DNA from: Paragorgia papillata
Taxonomy: Eukaryota; Cnidaria; Anthozoa; Scleralcyonacea; Coralliidae
Assembly: GCA_035771165.1 (NCBI GenBank)
Contig: JAWNZC010000265.1
Coordinates: 186,001-250,000, forward strand
DNA: 64,000 bases
Direction: 5' to 3'
Shown one piece after another: positions 1 to 10,472 of this stretch; the stretch's first letter is position 1, and the number at the start of each line of letters is the position of its first letter. A model generated the notes under the pieces. That model was given only the letters and a program-made list of their open reading frames with translations. It did not search any database and had not been told where the DNA came from. The position numbers and the translations under genes are program-made.

Positions 1-611
1 TGTCTATTAAGATGCTGAGAAGAAAAACTTGATCCAATCAGACACCAGCATGAAAGGAATTGGATGTGTATTGATACAAGAAGGCAGACCAGTATGTTAT
101 GCAAGCCACTCACTCACTGAAACAGAGTCGCGATACAGTAACATAGAGAGAGCTGCTCGCTGCCAGTTGGTCCTTGGAGAAATTCAACCATTACGTCTTT
201 GGCAAGAAGATGGTTATCGAAACAGACCATAAACCCCTTGAAAGTATATGGAAGAATAGTACAACAAGTGCATCACCACGCCTACAGAGGCTTCTCCTGA
301 AAATGTCAAAGTACGACGTAGAGCTGCGATATATCCAAGGGAAGACCAACGTTATAGCTGATGCCCTCTCCAGAGTTACCTGTATGGAACCTACTGCAGA
401 TGACAATGAAGTGCCATTGATCGAAGTCAACGCAATTACAAGCACTCTGCCAGCAACCCCCACCAGATTAGATGAAATACGTGAGTACACAAAACAAGAT
501 GTTATACTCAGTCATCTGAAAGAAATCATACACCATGGTTGGCCACAGTATCCAAGAGTGCCCTCCAGACGTGAAAGAATTCTGGAACTTCAGAGAAGAC
601 CTACACTGTAA
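1..611 (+). pseudogene. Ty3/gypsy pol fragment: RNase H region (broken)
   Basis: This is the RNase H end of a gypsy-type polyprotein, cut by the window start. The first frame reads QSDTSMKGIGCVLIQEGRPV, the usual start of retroviral-type RNase H with a catalytic Asp inside DTS. It then shifts near 174-232 into a second frame carrying VIETDHKPLESI and ends in YIQGKTNVIADALSRV, the standard gypsy RNase H end. The same frameshift exists in the right copy (60747-61191), so it predates the duplication. The stop at 609-611 separates it from the integrase part. The protein is not expected to be functional. Confidence 0.85.
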
Positions 612-649
612 GCGTTGAAAACGGACTGGTTCTAAAAGGACACCGAATC

Positions 650-1672
650 ATGATTCCAAGTGAATTCCGTACACAGATGCCCCAGATTGTACATTATGGC
701 CATATGGGTAGAGAGAAGTGTCTGCTGAAAGCCAAGGACTGTTTGTTCTGGCCAGGGATCTCAAAAGACATCAAGGACATGACTGCCAGCTGCACCACCT
801 GCATTCAGCACTCCAAGCAACAGCCGAAAGAACCACAACGACCACACACGGTACCCACCTTTCCATGGCAGAAACTTGGCACAGACCTGTTTGACTACCA
901 ACGCGCACAGTATCTACTAGTGGCCGACTACTACAGCAAGTATCCAGTCCTGAGAAAACTGAACTCAATTACATCAGCTGCTGCAATAAATCACCTGAAG
1001 TCAATCTTCGCAGAGCATGGGATACCAGAAACCTTGGTCTCGGACAATGGCCCGCAGTACAACAGTCGAGAGTTTGCAGCCTTCTGCAACCAGTGGAGTA
1101 TTGAACATGTTACCAGCTCACCGCTGTACCCCCAAAGCAACAGGTTTATAGAGAGGATGATTCAGACAGTAAAGAACCTACTACGCAAGTCAGAAGCTTC
1201 TGGACAGGACCCGTATCTTGCACTACTATCGTACCACACAACATCTGTGGACAGCAACTTGCCATCACCAGCGTAGCTACTGAAACAGAGGGACTACCGC
1301 ATGCAACAACTCTGCAGTGGACGACTACAACGTTGTCAAGCCAAGGAAGATAACCAAAAACAGCTACAGTATTGCCAAGATGTTCAGAAACAGCAGTATG
1401 ATGGAAAGACTTCACGTACGCTGCCCAGACTGGTGCCAGACCAACAAGTGACCGTCTTTCAACCCGGAAACAAGATATGTGTTGCAGGAAGAGTAAAGGA
1501 AGAATCTGATAAGCCTAACTCCTACATCGTCGAGACATCCAATGGATCCGAGCTAAGGCATAACAGAATACACCTTAAACCCACAGGCCAAGAGAAAGTA
1601 CAACAAACAGATCAATCGCTGAGCAACCAAGACAGCCCTGTCTCCGAGGACATACTGTGGAATTGGAAATAG
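650..1672 (+). pseudogene. Ty3/gypsy integrase fragment (interrupted)
   Basis: Frame 650-1276 contains the HHCC zinc-binding part (HYGHMG, later CTTCIQHS) and the DDE catalytic core: Asp in LGTDLF, Asp in VSDNGPQYNS, Glu in NRFIERMIQ. A stop at 1274-1276 splits it from frame 1301-1672, which looks like the integrase C-terminal region (LVPDQQVTVFQPG through LRHNRIHLKP). A normal gypsy integrase is one frame, so this is a decayed copy. This stretch is deleted from the partner element at 60.7-61.6 kb. 1673-1872 is non-coding and leads to a purine tract (GGGAGGAGA) just before the LTR. Confidence 0.88.
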
Positions 1673-1872
1673 CATGCACAACCAACCTGCAAACTGGAAA
1701 CATTGACAAACCAAAAAAGAAACCTCCCAACAACCAGGAGTGGCCGTGTTGTAAAGAAGCCAAATGGACTGGACTTATAAATCTACTAAACTATAAACAG
1801 AACAACACTCATAGTGTATAGAACATCAAGATTATATATTACATAATCAACATCTGTGCTTCAGGGAGGAGA

Positions 1873-2010
1873 TGTCACATAATTCATTATAATTTATACA
1901 TCATCCGGGACTTACGCCTTGATGTACATGTATATAAATACATGTAAGAAAAAAGATGGAGGAACTTTTTGTATGGACTTGTAGTAGATATTAAACTTCA
2001 TACTTTTACA
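1873..2010 (+). repeat. 3' LTR of gypsy element (138 bp), flanked by ACACT
   Basis: It begins TGTCAC and ends TTTTACA, is preceded by a polypurine tract, and matches the LTRs at 58256-58400 and 61461-61599. The next five bases, ACACT (2011-2015), equal the target duplication flanking the right-hand element. The 2011-2298 flank has no gene and matches 61600-61888; it lies in intron 2 of the ankyrin paralogue. Confidence 0.9.
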
Positions 2011-2416
2011 ACACTCGCCTTGCTTAAACATTACATTCTACTTTAAGAAGCTAAAGCGTTGCATACATTAGGTTCAAAGTTTTAATTGTACTTGTGGCGT
2101 TAAAATGGTGTTATGAAATGAGCAAGGTTAGCAGCTAAGGAACTGTGTGTGGTGAATGGGGAGAAGCAGCATGGGAGCACTCGAAACAACAACTAGGTGC
2201 ATTGGGCAGCAGAGTCCTTACACCTTTAAATGGCTTGCTGGAAGGTTGGAGAAAACATGCTCCAGACCGACTGGTTTTTATCAGTATAAATTAAAGATTT
2301 AAAGGGGGGGAAAAGTCCGTTCTGCGCAAGTGCGAGCGTTTTGTTTATGGGGACTCCACCGGAAATTAATTTCTCGCCCCTAGTCTGTTTGCTCTCGGCC
2401 GCGCGGCGTGTTGACA

Positions 2417-2600
2417 ATGGCGGACCGCACTCCTTCGACGTCGAATTTGAATCCGTCAAGCGAGAGCCAATCTGAAAAAGGAGAAAGTCGAAAAGAATAC
2501 TACGCGAAGAGAGATGCTTCGAAAGTGTATCTACTTGCCGCTTTTCCAAGATGGAGAGCATTTAAAGATAGCCTTTCCCCAAATGTCCATGTTGCCAAAG
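2417..2600 (+). pseudogene. Truncated first exon inside the TTAA element
   Basis: An ATG at 2417, just inside the left inverted repeat, opens MADRTPSTSN, a Ser/Glu-rich leader, then KRDASKVYLLAAFPRWRAFK. That last stretch resembles N-terminal segments I associate with cnidarian transposon-linked proteins of the 'FxRWRxLK' kind. The frame runs on to 2647 but stops making sense around 2590-2600, where it overlaps the truncated end of the opposite-strand P2X-domain gene. An internal deletion of a longer two-gene element would explain this. Function is unknown; it could be the head of the missing transposase. Confidence 0.45.
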
Positions 2601-4742
2601 GACAAACTGCCTGTAAGCTGCATGGCGAAAATTTTCGTTATTTCTGACATTATCAAGAACCAACACGTCTGCCCTATATCGCATGGCAATATCCAAAACA
2701 TTGCCATCCAGAACAAGCTGTGGGAACAATGGTGTTGTCGTAATACACTGCCGCCTTGTTCGGGTACAGCATTTATTTTCTTCTTGTGTAGGCATAGTGA
2801 CACAGTGCCCACACTTACACCACTCTGGCACATTTTCCCCATGAGGTTGATCTGGTGGTTCTATTTCATCTCCAGCAGGAATTTCTCCATTAACTAAATC
2901 AGCAAAGGCTGCTGGCTGCCTTCTCAACAGCTCTAGAGCCAACCTCCTTAGTGTATCAAGATTAAGTGCTTCAACAAGGTTCTACAATACAGGGTAATTC
3001 TCATTAATAAATGCAATTTTAAGGTCTTCTCTCATGTGAGCAAAAACCCTGGTGAACTGCACCGGTCACACGTTTCCCAGAATACAATATTGGAAAAATG
3101 CAGATTATCCCATAATTCACACCCATCCATAAATCCATTGTTTAGACTTGTATCCAATAATCAATTACAATAACATGTGACAAACGTTCACCAGGGTCTT
3201 TGCAAATATTAAACACCATTTATAAGATACGGATAAAGGTTACTGTAAAAACAGGGGAAAATAACAAGGGTTGGAGATGAATCTGTTGGTCTACACAACA
3301 TAATGCTGTATGACACAAATTATTTATGCTGTGCTGAGATTAGTCACATCTTTCTTTCATATTTCTTCAATATCAGTGTCTATACAAACAAAAGTTTCAG
3401 ACTCATTTGAGTGAGATATGAGTTCAAAGATTCTTACCACTAATTCGTCTTCATGATTGGCTTGATTCTGCGCAGCATTCACTTCAGGCACAAGTTGCCC
3501 ACGTCCTCTTCCACCTCCACGCTGTCTTCCTGCTGTAGTTTCACTACCTCGTCCTCTACCACGTCCCCGTCCTCTACCACGTCCCCGTCCTCTACCTCGC
3601 CCTCTGCCTCTCGTTTCTGCACTCACAGTATTATCTCTTTCTGGTAAAGAGAAGTCAGGATCCTAGAATAATCAATGGTACAATTAAAATGACATGCTTT
3701 GTATAATTATTGATAATGCACAAAATAGTAAAGTGTAATGCTGACATATCGGCTGACGTTTCATATAAGGATTCTCGAAATTTAAATGTTAATTAAAACT
3801 AATCCTAGTAGCCCTAATCCTGACCCTAATCCTAACCCTAATTTCCAACACAAAAATATTTGGAACTGTTAGCGATTGTTAGTGTGATGTCATCGTGACA
3901 TCATTTTGGGACTCTTATATGAAACTTCACTGGACATATCAACCTTTTCCGTATGTGTGGAGACAAACATGGCAAATATGGTAGTAAGTATACCTGCTTG
4001 AGGATGTTATGCAACATTAGGGAGATGTTGATTTGTGAGGTTGAGGTTATGCCAAACAAGCAAAATTTGCTTTATTACAGATTCCCCATCACTGGCAAGT
4101 TATGTTATTCTTTCTTATCTCGTTGTACTATGTATATTTTATTTCCTTGTGATGAAATACATGTTATTATAGAGTATAAAGCTAGGGTTCCCAGTACAAG
4201 ACCCCATATTTCCTTCTCATATTCAACTGATGCCATTTTGAGGTTCTCTAGTTCACAGATGTTGACTTATTCTGTCGTATTGTCATAATTATAGTCTTCA
4301 CTAAAGTGAATCACTTCTTTGTATTCATTTCGAGAACTTCAAAGCATGAAATTGTAATGAGCATGACAGACACATGGTCTGATATTCGGCAATAAGCAAT
4401 TTGCATAAACGCACAACAACTGTTTGGAGCTTTGTCCAGTATTTTCGAGAATATCATAAAACGGCACCAAACTAATAAAACAAACTTAATGCTTACCGTT
4501 GTATCTTCTGCACTGTCGCTTTCCTGAAAGCTTCTGTTCATACATTTCCCGAAGTTTTCGCCGTGACACGCGCTCGAACAAGATTTGTCAAGGCTTTTAC
4601 ATAGGCAAAAGTTTCTCCCCTTTACCCGTAGACAGTTGCCACGGCATGAACATGTTGTAAAATTGTCAATGTTAGGCAATTCAGCAAACTCTTCTATCTG
4701 ACTTATCTCTAAGTCTTCAAGCGTGAGCCATGCGTCAGCCAT
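2562..4742 (-). CDS. P2X7 C-terminal-domain-like protein, three exons, 3' truncated
   Basis: Exons, in transcript order, are 4742-4497, 3662-3438 and 2981-2562. The donors are GTAAGC and GTAAGA, the acceptors TTCTAG and TTGTAG, and both introns are phase 0, giving 296 residues. Exon 1 opens MADAWLTLEDLEI and has a Cys-rich part (CSCRGNCLRV, FCLCKSLDKSC). Exon 2 is an Arg-Gly tract (RGRGRG repeats). Exon 3 holds WCKCGHCVTMPT, ENKCC and FRHAAYRQFVLWQHG, the hallmark of the cysteine-rich cytoplasmic domain of P2X7 receptors. No channel part is present. The domain breaks off after HLGKG, where homologues continue, so it is truncated. It lies within a transposon and is probably element cargo. Conserved splicing suggests recent activity. 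Confidence 0.8.
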
Positions 4743-5144
4743 GATGCAAACACCTTGTGCTTCTTTATGCAAATAAGGGTATACTTCATGTTATACTAAT
4801 TATGTGGACCAAAACAAAAACGTAAACAAACGCTCGCACTTGCGCAGAACGGACTCCCCCCCCCCCCCCTTTAATAATAATAAAAAAAAAGAAACATAAC
4901 ACAAAATTACCCTGTTAGTTTACACATTGTCTGCCTGTCTGGCCAGTTTGAGTTATCTTAAATGGTTATAAAAAAGACTGACTTTCCATTTTCATTCTTT
5001 TCTCAACCAACTGACACAGCAACTAAGCCCTGAGAAAAAAATGTGTCTCTTAAATTGGTCTAGCAAAAGAAAAAAAGCTAATTTGTTTTAAAGTTTATCC
5101 AATATAGTGAGAATAATGCAACAATGTTAATAAAGAATACTCAC

Positions 5145-5767
5145 CAGCCATTTGGAGACCAGAACTGCTAGCTTTAGTTGTGGCTGTAATATCGCAACCT
5201 TCGCTGATCAAGTACTGCACCACACTAAAATTATTAGTAAAGCATGCAGCATGGAAAGGTGAGTGACCAGCTTTGTTTCGAGATTCCATGTCAGCGCCAT
5301 GCTGCAGAAGATAGTCGACCACTGCTGTATGTCCTTCTGAGCATGCAACATGAAGTGCAGTACGGCCTTGATGGTCTCTAGAAGTGATATCACTTCCTTT
5401 AATAAGAAGTAGCTTCACAACTTCCAAATGACCCCCCCAACTGGCCAGATGAAGAGGAGAGGAACCGTGTTGGTCTTTACAATGAACATCGGCTCCGTTT
5501 TTAATAAGATAATCAACTATATCGATGTGTCGGTTGCGTCCTATAAAGAATGCAAAATAAAGGAATATTATTATGTTTTCGTTTACTGCTTTGACTTCTG
5601 ATTTGTGATCAATCAATATTTGAGCATTTCTAGTTACCTTCACTAGCTGCGCAGTGTAGAGGAGTTCTTTCCCAGTATTCTCCCTTTTCTTTTATGTCTG
5701 CTCCACGATCAATCAACTCTTTCACTTTACTCAACTCGCCACTAACTGCAGCCCGCCATAACTCCAT
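5145..5767 (-). CDS. Ankyrin-repeat exons 1-2 of a paralogue (partial gene)
   Basis: Exon 1 is 5767-5638 (start MELWRAAVSGEL), exon 2 is 5540-5145. The donors are GTAACT and GTGAGT, and both splice ends are phase 1, as in the complete gene at 62778-62168. Together they encode about five ankyrin repeats (TPLH, SPLHLAS, TALHVACSEGH, SPFHAAC). Exon 2 is 12 bp longer than its partner: about 9 bp at the acceptor (GRNRHIDIV against GHIDIV) and one extra Leu codon. Later exons would lie left of position 1. Upstream of MELW, an in-frame ATG leader found in the other copy is broken here by one extra A near 5785, favouring MELW as the real start. The gene reads through the transposon at 2303-4870 as intron. 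Confidence 0.82.
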
Positions 5768-5862
5768 TCTGCGAATTACTTTTTCTTTCGCTCGAAGGAA
5801 TCTCCGCTCGCTTTGGCTTATGGGTCCACATGGGACACAGGGTGCCCTAACTGACTTCCTAT

Positions 5863-5965
<103 letters not shown>

Positions 5966-6073
5966 CTTTATTTAGAGAAGGTTTACATAAACATTTACAA
6001 AAATGTACCAGTTTAGCAAAGCTAATCTTACACTGGGCCTTCTACTTTACAGAGTGTCGTGATTATTAGATAC

Positions 6074-6449
6074 TAGGGACCTTATTAAGGAAGCTAGGAT
6101 GACGACGGCAAATAAGTTACTGCATGTGTTTAAAAGAAACCATGGATCAGGACATCGTATATTGTATGTTTTATGTATTTTGTAAGATCTTTAAAAAGCA
6201 GCCATAGCTTCGACAACGTGACGTATAATAGATTAACGCCTAAGTAAACTAACAACTTTTGCTGTTCTTTGCCACAACGTTGTCTTGAAAACGTAAAAAC
6301 GCTTCAGTTGACGTTGTATGTGCAACGAGGACGGTGTTGGGATTACTCTTGGGACTGCAAATTATTCAACGTTTTGTTTTGGTTGAAAAATACTATTGTA
6401 CTTGGGTCGTCGTCGTGACGTTCGCGTTGTGCTTGCTTAAGGTCCCTAA
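6074..6449. repeat. MITE with TAGGGACCTTA inverted ends
   Basis: The left end TAGGGACCTTATTAAGGAAGC pairs with the right end GCTTGCTTAAGGTCCCTA. About 376 bp, no coding capacity. The same element is at 63006-63382 in the partner copy. Confidence 0.75.
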
Positions 6450-6504
6450 TAATCTGCCATTGTCGGACTACTAAAAGTGCCTATGAAACGAAATTTCACT
6501 TCAG

Positions 6505-6932
6505 TTTTTTAAGATTGTATTTGGAAGAACACCTAAGATAATGAAAAATGGCTTTTACACGCCTTTCAAATCTTATCCCATTCCTCGAGTTATTGGCTAT
6601 GCAATTTGAGCAATGACGTCACACGTTGTATGTGGGAGAAAACGGAAAATCAGACATATCTTTGGATTGGTTTGACTAAACTGAATCAAACGTTGGAAAT
6701 TTTCCTTGGGGTATGGTCTAATTACATCTGCAATGTGTGGTTTTCTTTAGTTAAACCAATCCAAATGAAAGATATGACTGATTTTCCGTTTTCTCCCGGC
6801 ACATACAACGTGTGACGTCATTGCTCAAATTGCATAGCCAATAACTGAAGAATGAGTCAAGATTTGAAAGGTATGTAAAAGCCATTTTTCATTATCTTAA
6901 GTGTTCGTTCTTCCAAGTACAATCTTGAAAAA
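6505..6932. repeat. Long hairpin element (about 430 bp), TGACGTCA-containing
   Basis: The left arm (AAGATTGTATTTGGAAGAAC onward) is repeated in reverse complement to 6932, with a short loop near 6710-6740. The arms include GAGCAATGACGTCACACG. The 69-codon frame inside is a product of the palindrome, not a gene. The partner is at 63441-63860. 6933-7134 shows nothing recognisable. Confidence 0.85.
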
Positions 6933-7134
6933 TAGGCACACTCAGGCGTGCATGTCTACTGCGAAAGCACGTTGATCATTGTTCAGACAAATCAATGTGT
7001 TACCAGAGTCTAACATAGTAAAGATTATAGAACGAAAAGCGATATAGTGTGACATTCTTTTGACAATGCGATTAGCGACCGTGTTTCCTGGGCGAGTGCT
7101 CGTTTGGCTTCGAATCAAGATCTTTCTGAAATCT

Positions 7135-8472
7135 GAATAGCCTTTTAACTAATGTTTCAAGTTTACTGTCAATTAAGGAGTAATAGATAAATCCCGAGAA
7201 CGAGGGATGTATGCTGTATAAAAGGGCTTTATACCGCATACATCCCGACGTTCGAGGGATTTATCTGACTTAATTTATTATCGAGGAGGTTTTCCAACAA
7301 AGTCTATTTTTTCCACCTTGGACAAAGATTTTCCTTGTTTTTTTTCTTCATTTCGTTTCTAATTATTATTCAAGGGCTTTATGCGATATAAAGACCTCGG
7401 AAGAACAAAGAAAACCGATTCGACAATAAATTAAGTAGGGATTAAGACCTTCCTGGAAGAAGGGATTAAGACCTTCCTGTACATAGTTTTATTAAGTAGC
7501 CAAATTGCATGAAAGGGGACATTGTAAAGGGATTAGTTACGTAGTAGAGTAGGGTTGTGTATCAGAGAGTAACATTATAAAATAAGACGATATATGTAAA
7601 ACCGCCAGATTGCAACCGGAGATCGCAACCGATTGTTACAGACAGACCGATTGAGACGAATGATATTCGTGTGTAACTGAACAAAACAAATCAAATAGCA
7701 TTTCTTTCTTGTTGACTGTGAGAAACTGATCGATCGGAAAATTTCCATTGTGCGTGCATTATTGAATATTTTGTCATTGTTATTCTTAATATGGTTTGCA
7801 TACTGGTATTTTTGGCGATTTCCCCTTCCTTCCTGAATCTGTTGCAATAAGTACACTGTTTTTTCGTTTCACTCCAAATCTAGATGATGGCTTGACAGTA
7901 TACTTTTTGTTCTTGCACATTGTTGGTAAATTTCGAAATAGACTGACTGACTTTGTAGTTTAACAATGATCAGATGTGGCTGACAACTGTCTTGATCGTA
8001 AATATGTTCACCAATGTGAAGTATACACCGCATTCAGCCTTCAATATGATCTTCCTCAGCCCACTCCCACCTTTGCTCACGCGGTATATACGCGCCTCTC
8101 TGCACTTTTGCCAGTAGCACGAGTGAACGTCTGACCAAGGCATCTTGTTATTATTATTGTTGTTATTAATATAAATCACTGTACATGTATATATAATATG
8201 GGGACCCCGTTATTGGAGACTAGTCTCTGGGGTCCTTTCCTGCCTTTGTCTTTATAAATGTATTATATTAGGACCACAAGTTTAGCAGTTGAACTGTCAG
8301 GTGTTATCCTCTTTAAATAAAGTTGTTACTCACTTACTTACTTACCTACCTACCTACCTACCTACCTACCTACCTACCCACCCACCCACCCACCCACCCG
8401 CCCACCCACCCACCCACCCACCCACCCACTCACTCACTCACTCACTCACTCACTCACTTACTTACTTACTTA
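7135..8472 (+). repeat. Repeat block A: LINE-like 3' end with tetranucleotide tail
   Basis: It matches 25764-27222 almost base for base. It starts with a hairpin (GATAAATC...GATTTATC, 7187-7270), runs through AT-rich non-coding sequence, and ends TTAAATAAAGTTGTTACTCA followed by CTTA, CCTA, CCCA and CTCA repeats (8332-8472). A 3' tail of short repeats after an AATAAA-like signal is typical of CR1/L2-type LINEs. No RT is visible, so the class is inferred. The tail differs in the two copies: CTTA/CCTA/CCCA here, CTTACCGACCGA there. Confidence 0.75.
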
Positions 8473-9620
8473 CCGTATTTCCTCGATTAAGCGCCCCCCC
8501 TCGAATAAGCGCCCCCCTCGAATAAGCGCCCCCCTCGAATAAGCGCCCCCCGTAGACCTTGATTTTTTAAATAAGCGCCCCCCTCGATTAAGCGCCCCCC
8601 TCCAATAAGCGCCCCCTTCAAATACGCGCCCCCCTCTACATACTAGTTTAAATTACAACGCAAGGTTCTAGAAACAAACTTTCTTTTTTAATTGAAAATC
8701 ATTCAGATTTATATCCATGTGCCTGTACGTTTCTTTCGCTTTCATCAGCTCCACGTGTAACTTCTCTGCAATTCTTAAGTGTTCTGTTCTAGCGCGATAC
8801 GCACATGGAACGACTAATCCATTTTCGCGTTTCCTTGCAGAATAGGATTGTAGAGAATATTTTAGTAAACTTTTTTCATTCTTTTGTTTTCTTAAAGTGT
8901 TTATGAAACGAAAATTAAGTTTGTCTTATTTGAAAGTACTTTTGAAATGACAAAGTAACATCTTTTGCTGTTTTTCGTTTCCTTGCTTCGTTTATGAGAT
9001 ATTTCAGTTTGTTTTATATGTGAAACTAACCAGTGACATCACAACGTGCATAATGACTTACTGGGAAAGGTTATATATCTTTTCTGTTATCAAACGGAAT
9101 CACTTCAAAGCAATTATGTGTGCGTTTTTCCCTTACAACAACAGAAATAAACATTTTCAACTGATTCCGTTTAGTAATAGCAAAGATATATAACCTTTCC
9201 CAGTAAGTCATTATGCACGTTGTGATGTCACTGGTTAGTTTCACATATAAAACAAACTGAAATATCTCATAAACGAAGCAAGGAAACGAAAAACAGCAAA
9301 AGATCTTACTTTGTCATTTCAAAAGTACTTTCAAATAAGACAAACTTAATTTTCGTTTCATAAACACTTTAAAAGTTTTGTTGAAGTTACCGCGTGCAGT
9401 TACCGCGACTGACAATATATAAACAAACCGTAAATGTTCGTTTTTGTTGTAAAACTTTGGTTATCGTTAGATACTCTCTTGTATTTTTCTTGGAAAATAA
9501 CTTTCTTATTCTTGACATGATTTTGTATATTTTTTAATAAGCGCCCCCCTCGAATAAGCGCCCCTCCTTTTAGTCTCAAAATTAATAAGCGCCCCGGGGC
9601 GCTTAATCGAGGAAATACGG
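8473..9620. mobile_element. TA-flanked inverted-repeat transposon with 'AAGCGCCCCC' subrepeats
   Basis: The ends are CCGTATTTCCTCGATTAAGCGCC and its reverse complement, flanked by TA on both sides, as in Tc1/mariner-type or related non-autonomous elements. Subterminal repeats of CTCGAATAAGCGCCCCC occupy 8485-8640 and 9535-9600. No transposase is seen. It sits in the microsatellite tail of repeat block A and carries a nested long hairpin. Confidence 0.88.
8881..9381. repeat. Nested long hairpin MITE (about 500 bp)
   Basis: The arm AAAGTGTTTATGAAACGAAA through GTTATATATCTTTTCTGTTA is repeated in reverse complement with very few differences, with a loop near 9120. It is related in sequence to the hairpins at 6505-6932 and 33490-33850 (shared GAAACGAAA, AAATATCTCA and TATGCACGT motifs). 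Confidence 0.85.
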
Positions 9621-9622
9621 TA

Positions 9623-10472
9623 GGTATTAATAAAAGAAAGTTGTGTCGGGGGCCTTCAGTGCCGGGGCACCCGGAAGGTTTGCCCCACTTAATGAGTAAT
9701 ATAAAAGGGCTAACTTAATCATGTTCGGCTTACTTGTGACTCGTTTGCGCTCCCTCCCTTCTTGGAATCTTCTCCATCCCCCCCTGTTTGGTTTCATTTT
9801 CCCTGGACGGCTTAGCTGTCCAGTTCATTGGGTGCCTAGTTTGTGTTATTTCTTTTCCAGCACTGCTCTTATGAGTTGTTTAAGCCAGCGGGGCTGTTAG
9901 TATTTGGTCGTTCCTGTCTTCTTTGCATGTCACGTACAGTCGTTTTTTCCTAGTGGTTGTGAGTATCTACATGTACTGTCAATAATCTAGCTCTTTTCAT
10001 CTCACCGAAACCGTAAGTACCTGTGTGTTCTACTGTTCTTAGTTTAATTTTAATTTTCCCCGTCTAGACGGGTGACTTGCAGATCTCGGGATGGAGGAGG
10101 TTCCGTTGGTCGGGGGGATCAGCAGGTCCCTTGTTGATGTCGCATCGTCGCTTGTCGCAGTCGGCATATTGTAGCTACTGACTCCATCCCTCCGATCTGC
10201 GTTCCGCCATCGTAGGTAGCGTGCGTGTTTATCATGCTGTTTCGTGTAGTTGAGAACCGTGTTGATCGTTAATTGTTATTGTTGTCATCATTGTTGTGTC
10301 TTATTATTGGCAAAACTTGTAAATAAATAAATGCATAAAGTGATTAACCCATTCCTATACAGTACCTGAGCCAGCCCAAAACAACCCCTTTATAGTTTTA
10401 CTCTGTCTAACACCAGATAATTTTACTCATCAAAGAGAGAACATTCAGACATCCTAGGCAGCAACAGCTTAA
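9623..10472. other. Intergenic, no gene seen
   Basis: A GC-richer stretch with a TATAAAAG-like box at 9702 and an AATAAATAAA run near 10322. It may be an old retroelement end, but no coding is recognised. 10385-10470 is one copy of the ACTCTG...CCAGA.GATTTTA repeat family. Confidence 0.5.

Larger units (their letters stand above)
2303..4870. mobile_element. TTAA-flanked DNA transposon carrying a P2X7-domain gene
   Basis: The partner copy reads straight through here (GATTTAATAATAA near 61886), giving a clean empty site. In this copy TTAA stands at 2299-2302 and 4871-4874. The 2568-bp insert begins AGGGGGGG and ends in a C-run plus T. Inverted ends share AGTCCGTTCTGCGCAAGTGC and more, about 40 bp in all. 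TTAA targets are typical of piggyBac and Kolobok elements; which applies is unresolved because no transposase is recognisable. It carries a minus-strand three-exon gene and a short plus-strand exon, reading toward each other. 3780-3845 holds a short degenerate CCCTAA-like run. The rest looks non-coding. Confidence 0.9.

Noticed and set aside
3453..3647. Ser/Thr-rich 64-codon plus-strand frame
   Set aside because: Antisense shadow of the Arg-Gly tract in exon 2 of the P2X7-domain gene.
3780..3845. Telomere-like CCCTAA run
   Set aside because: Only a few degenerate units inside a transposon; not a real interstitial telomere.
6606..6815. 69-codon frame in the hairpin
   Set aside because: Lies wholly in palindrome arms; no conserved protein pattern and the partner copy lacks the same frame.
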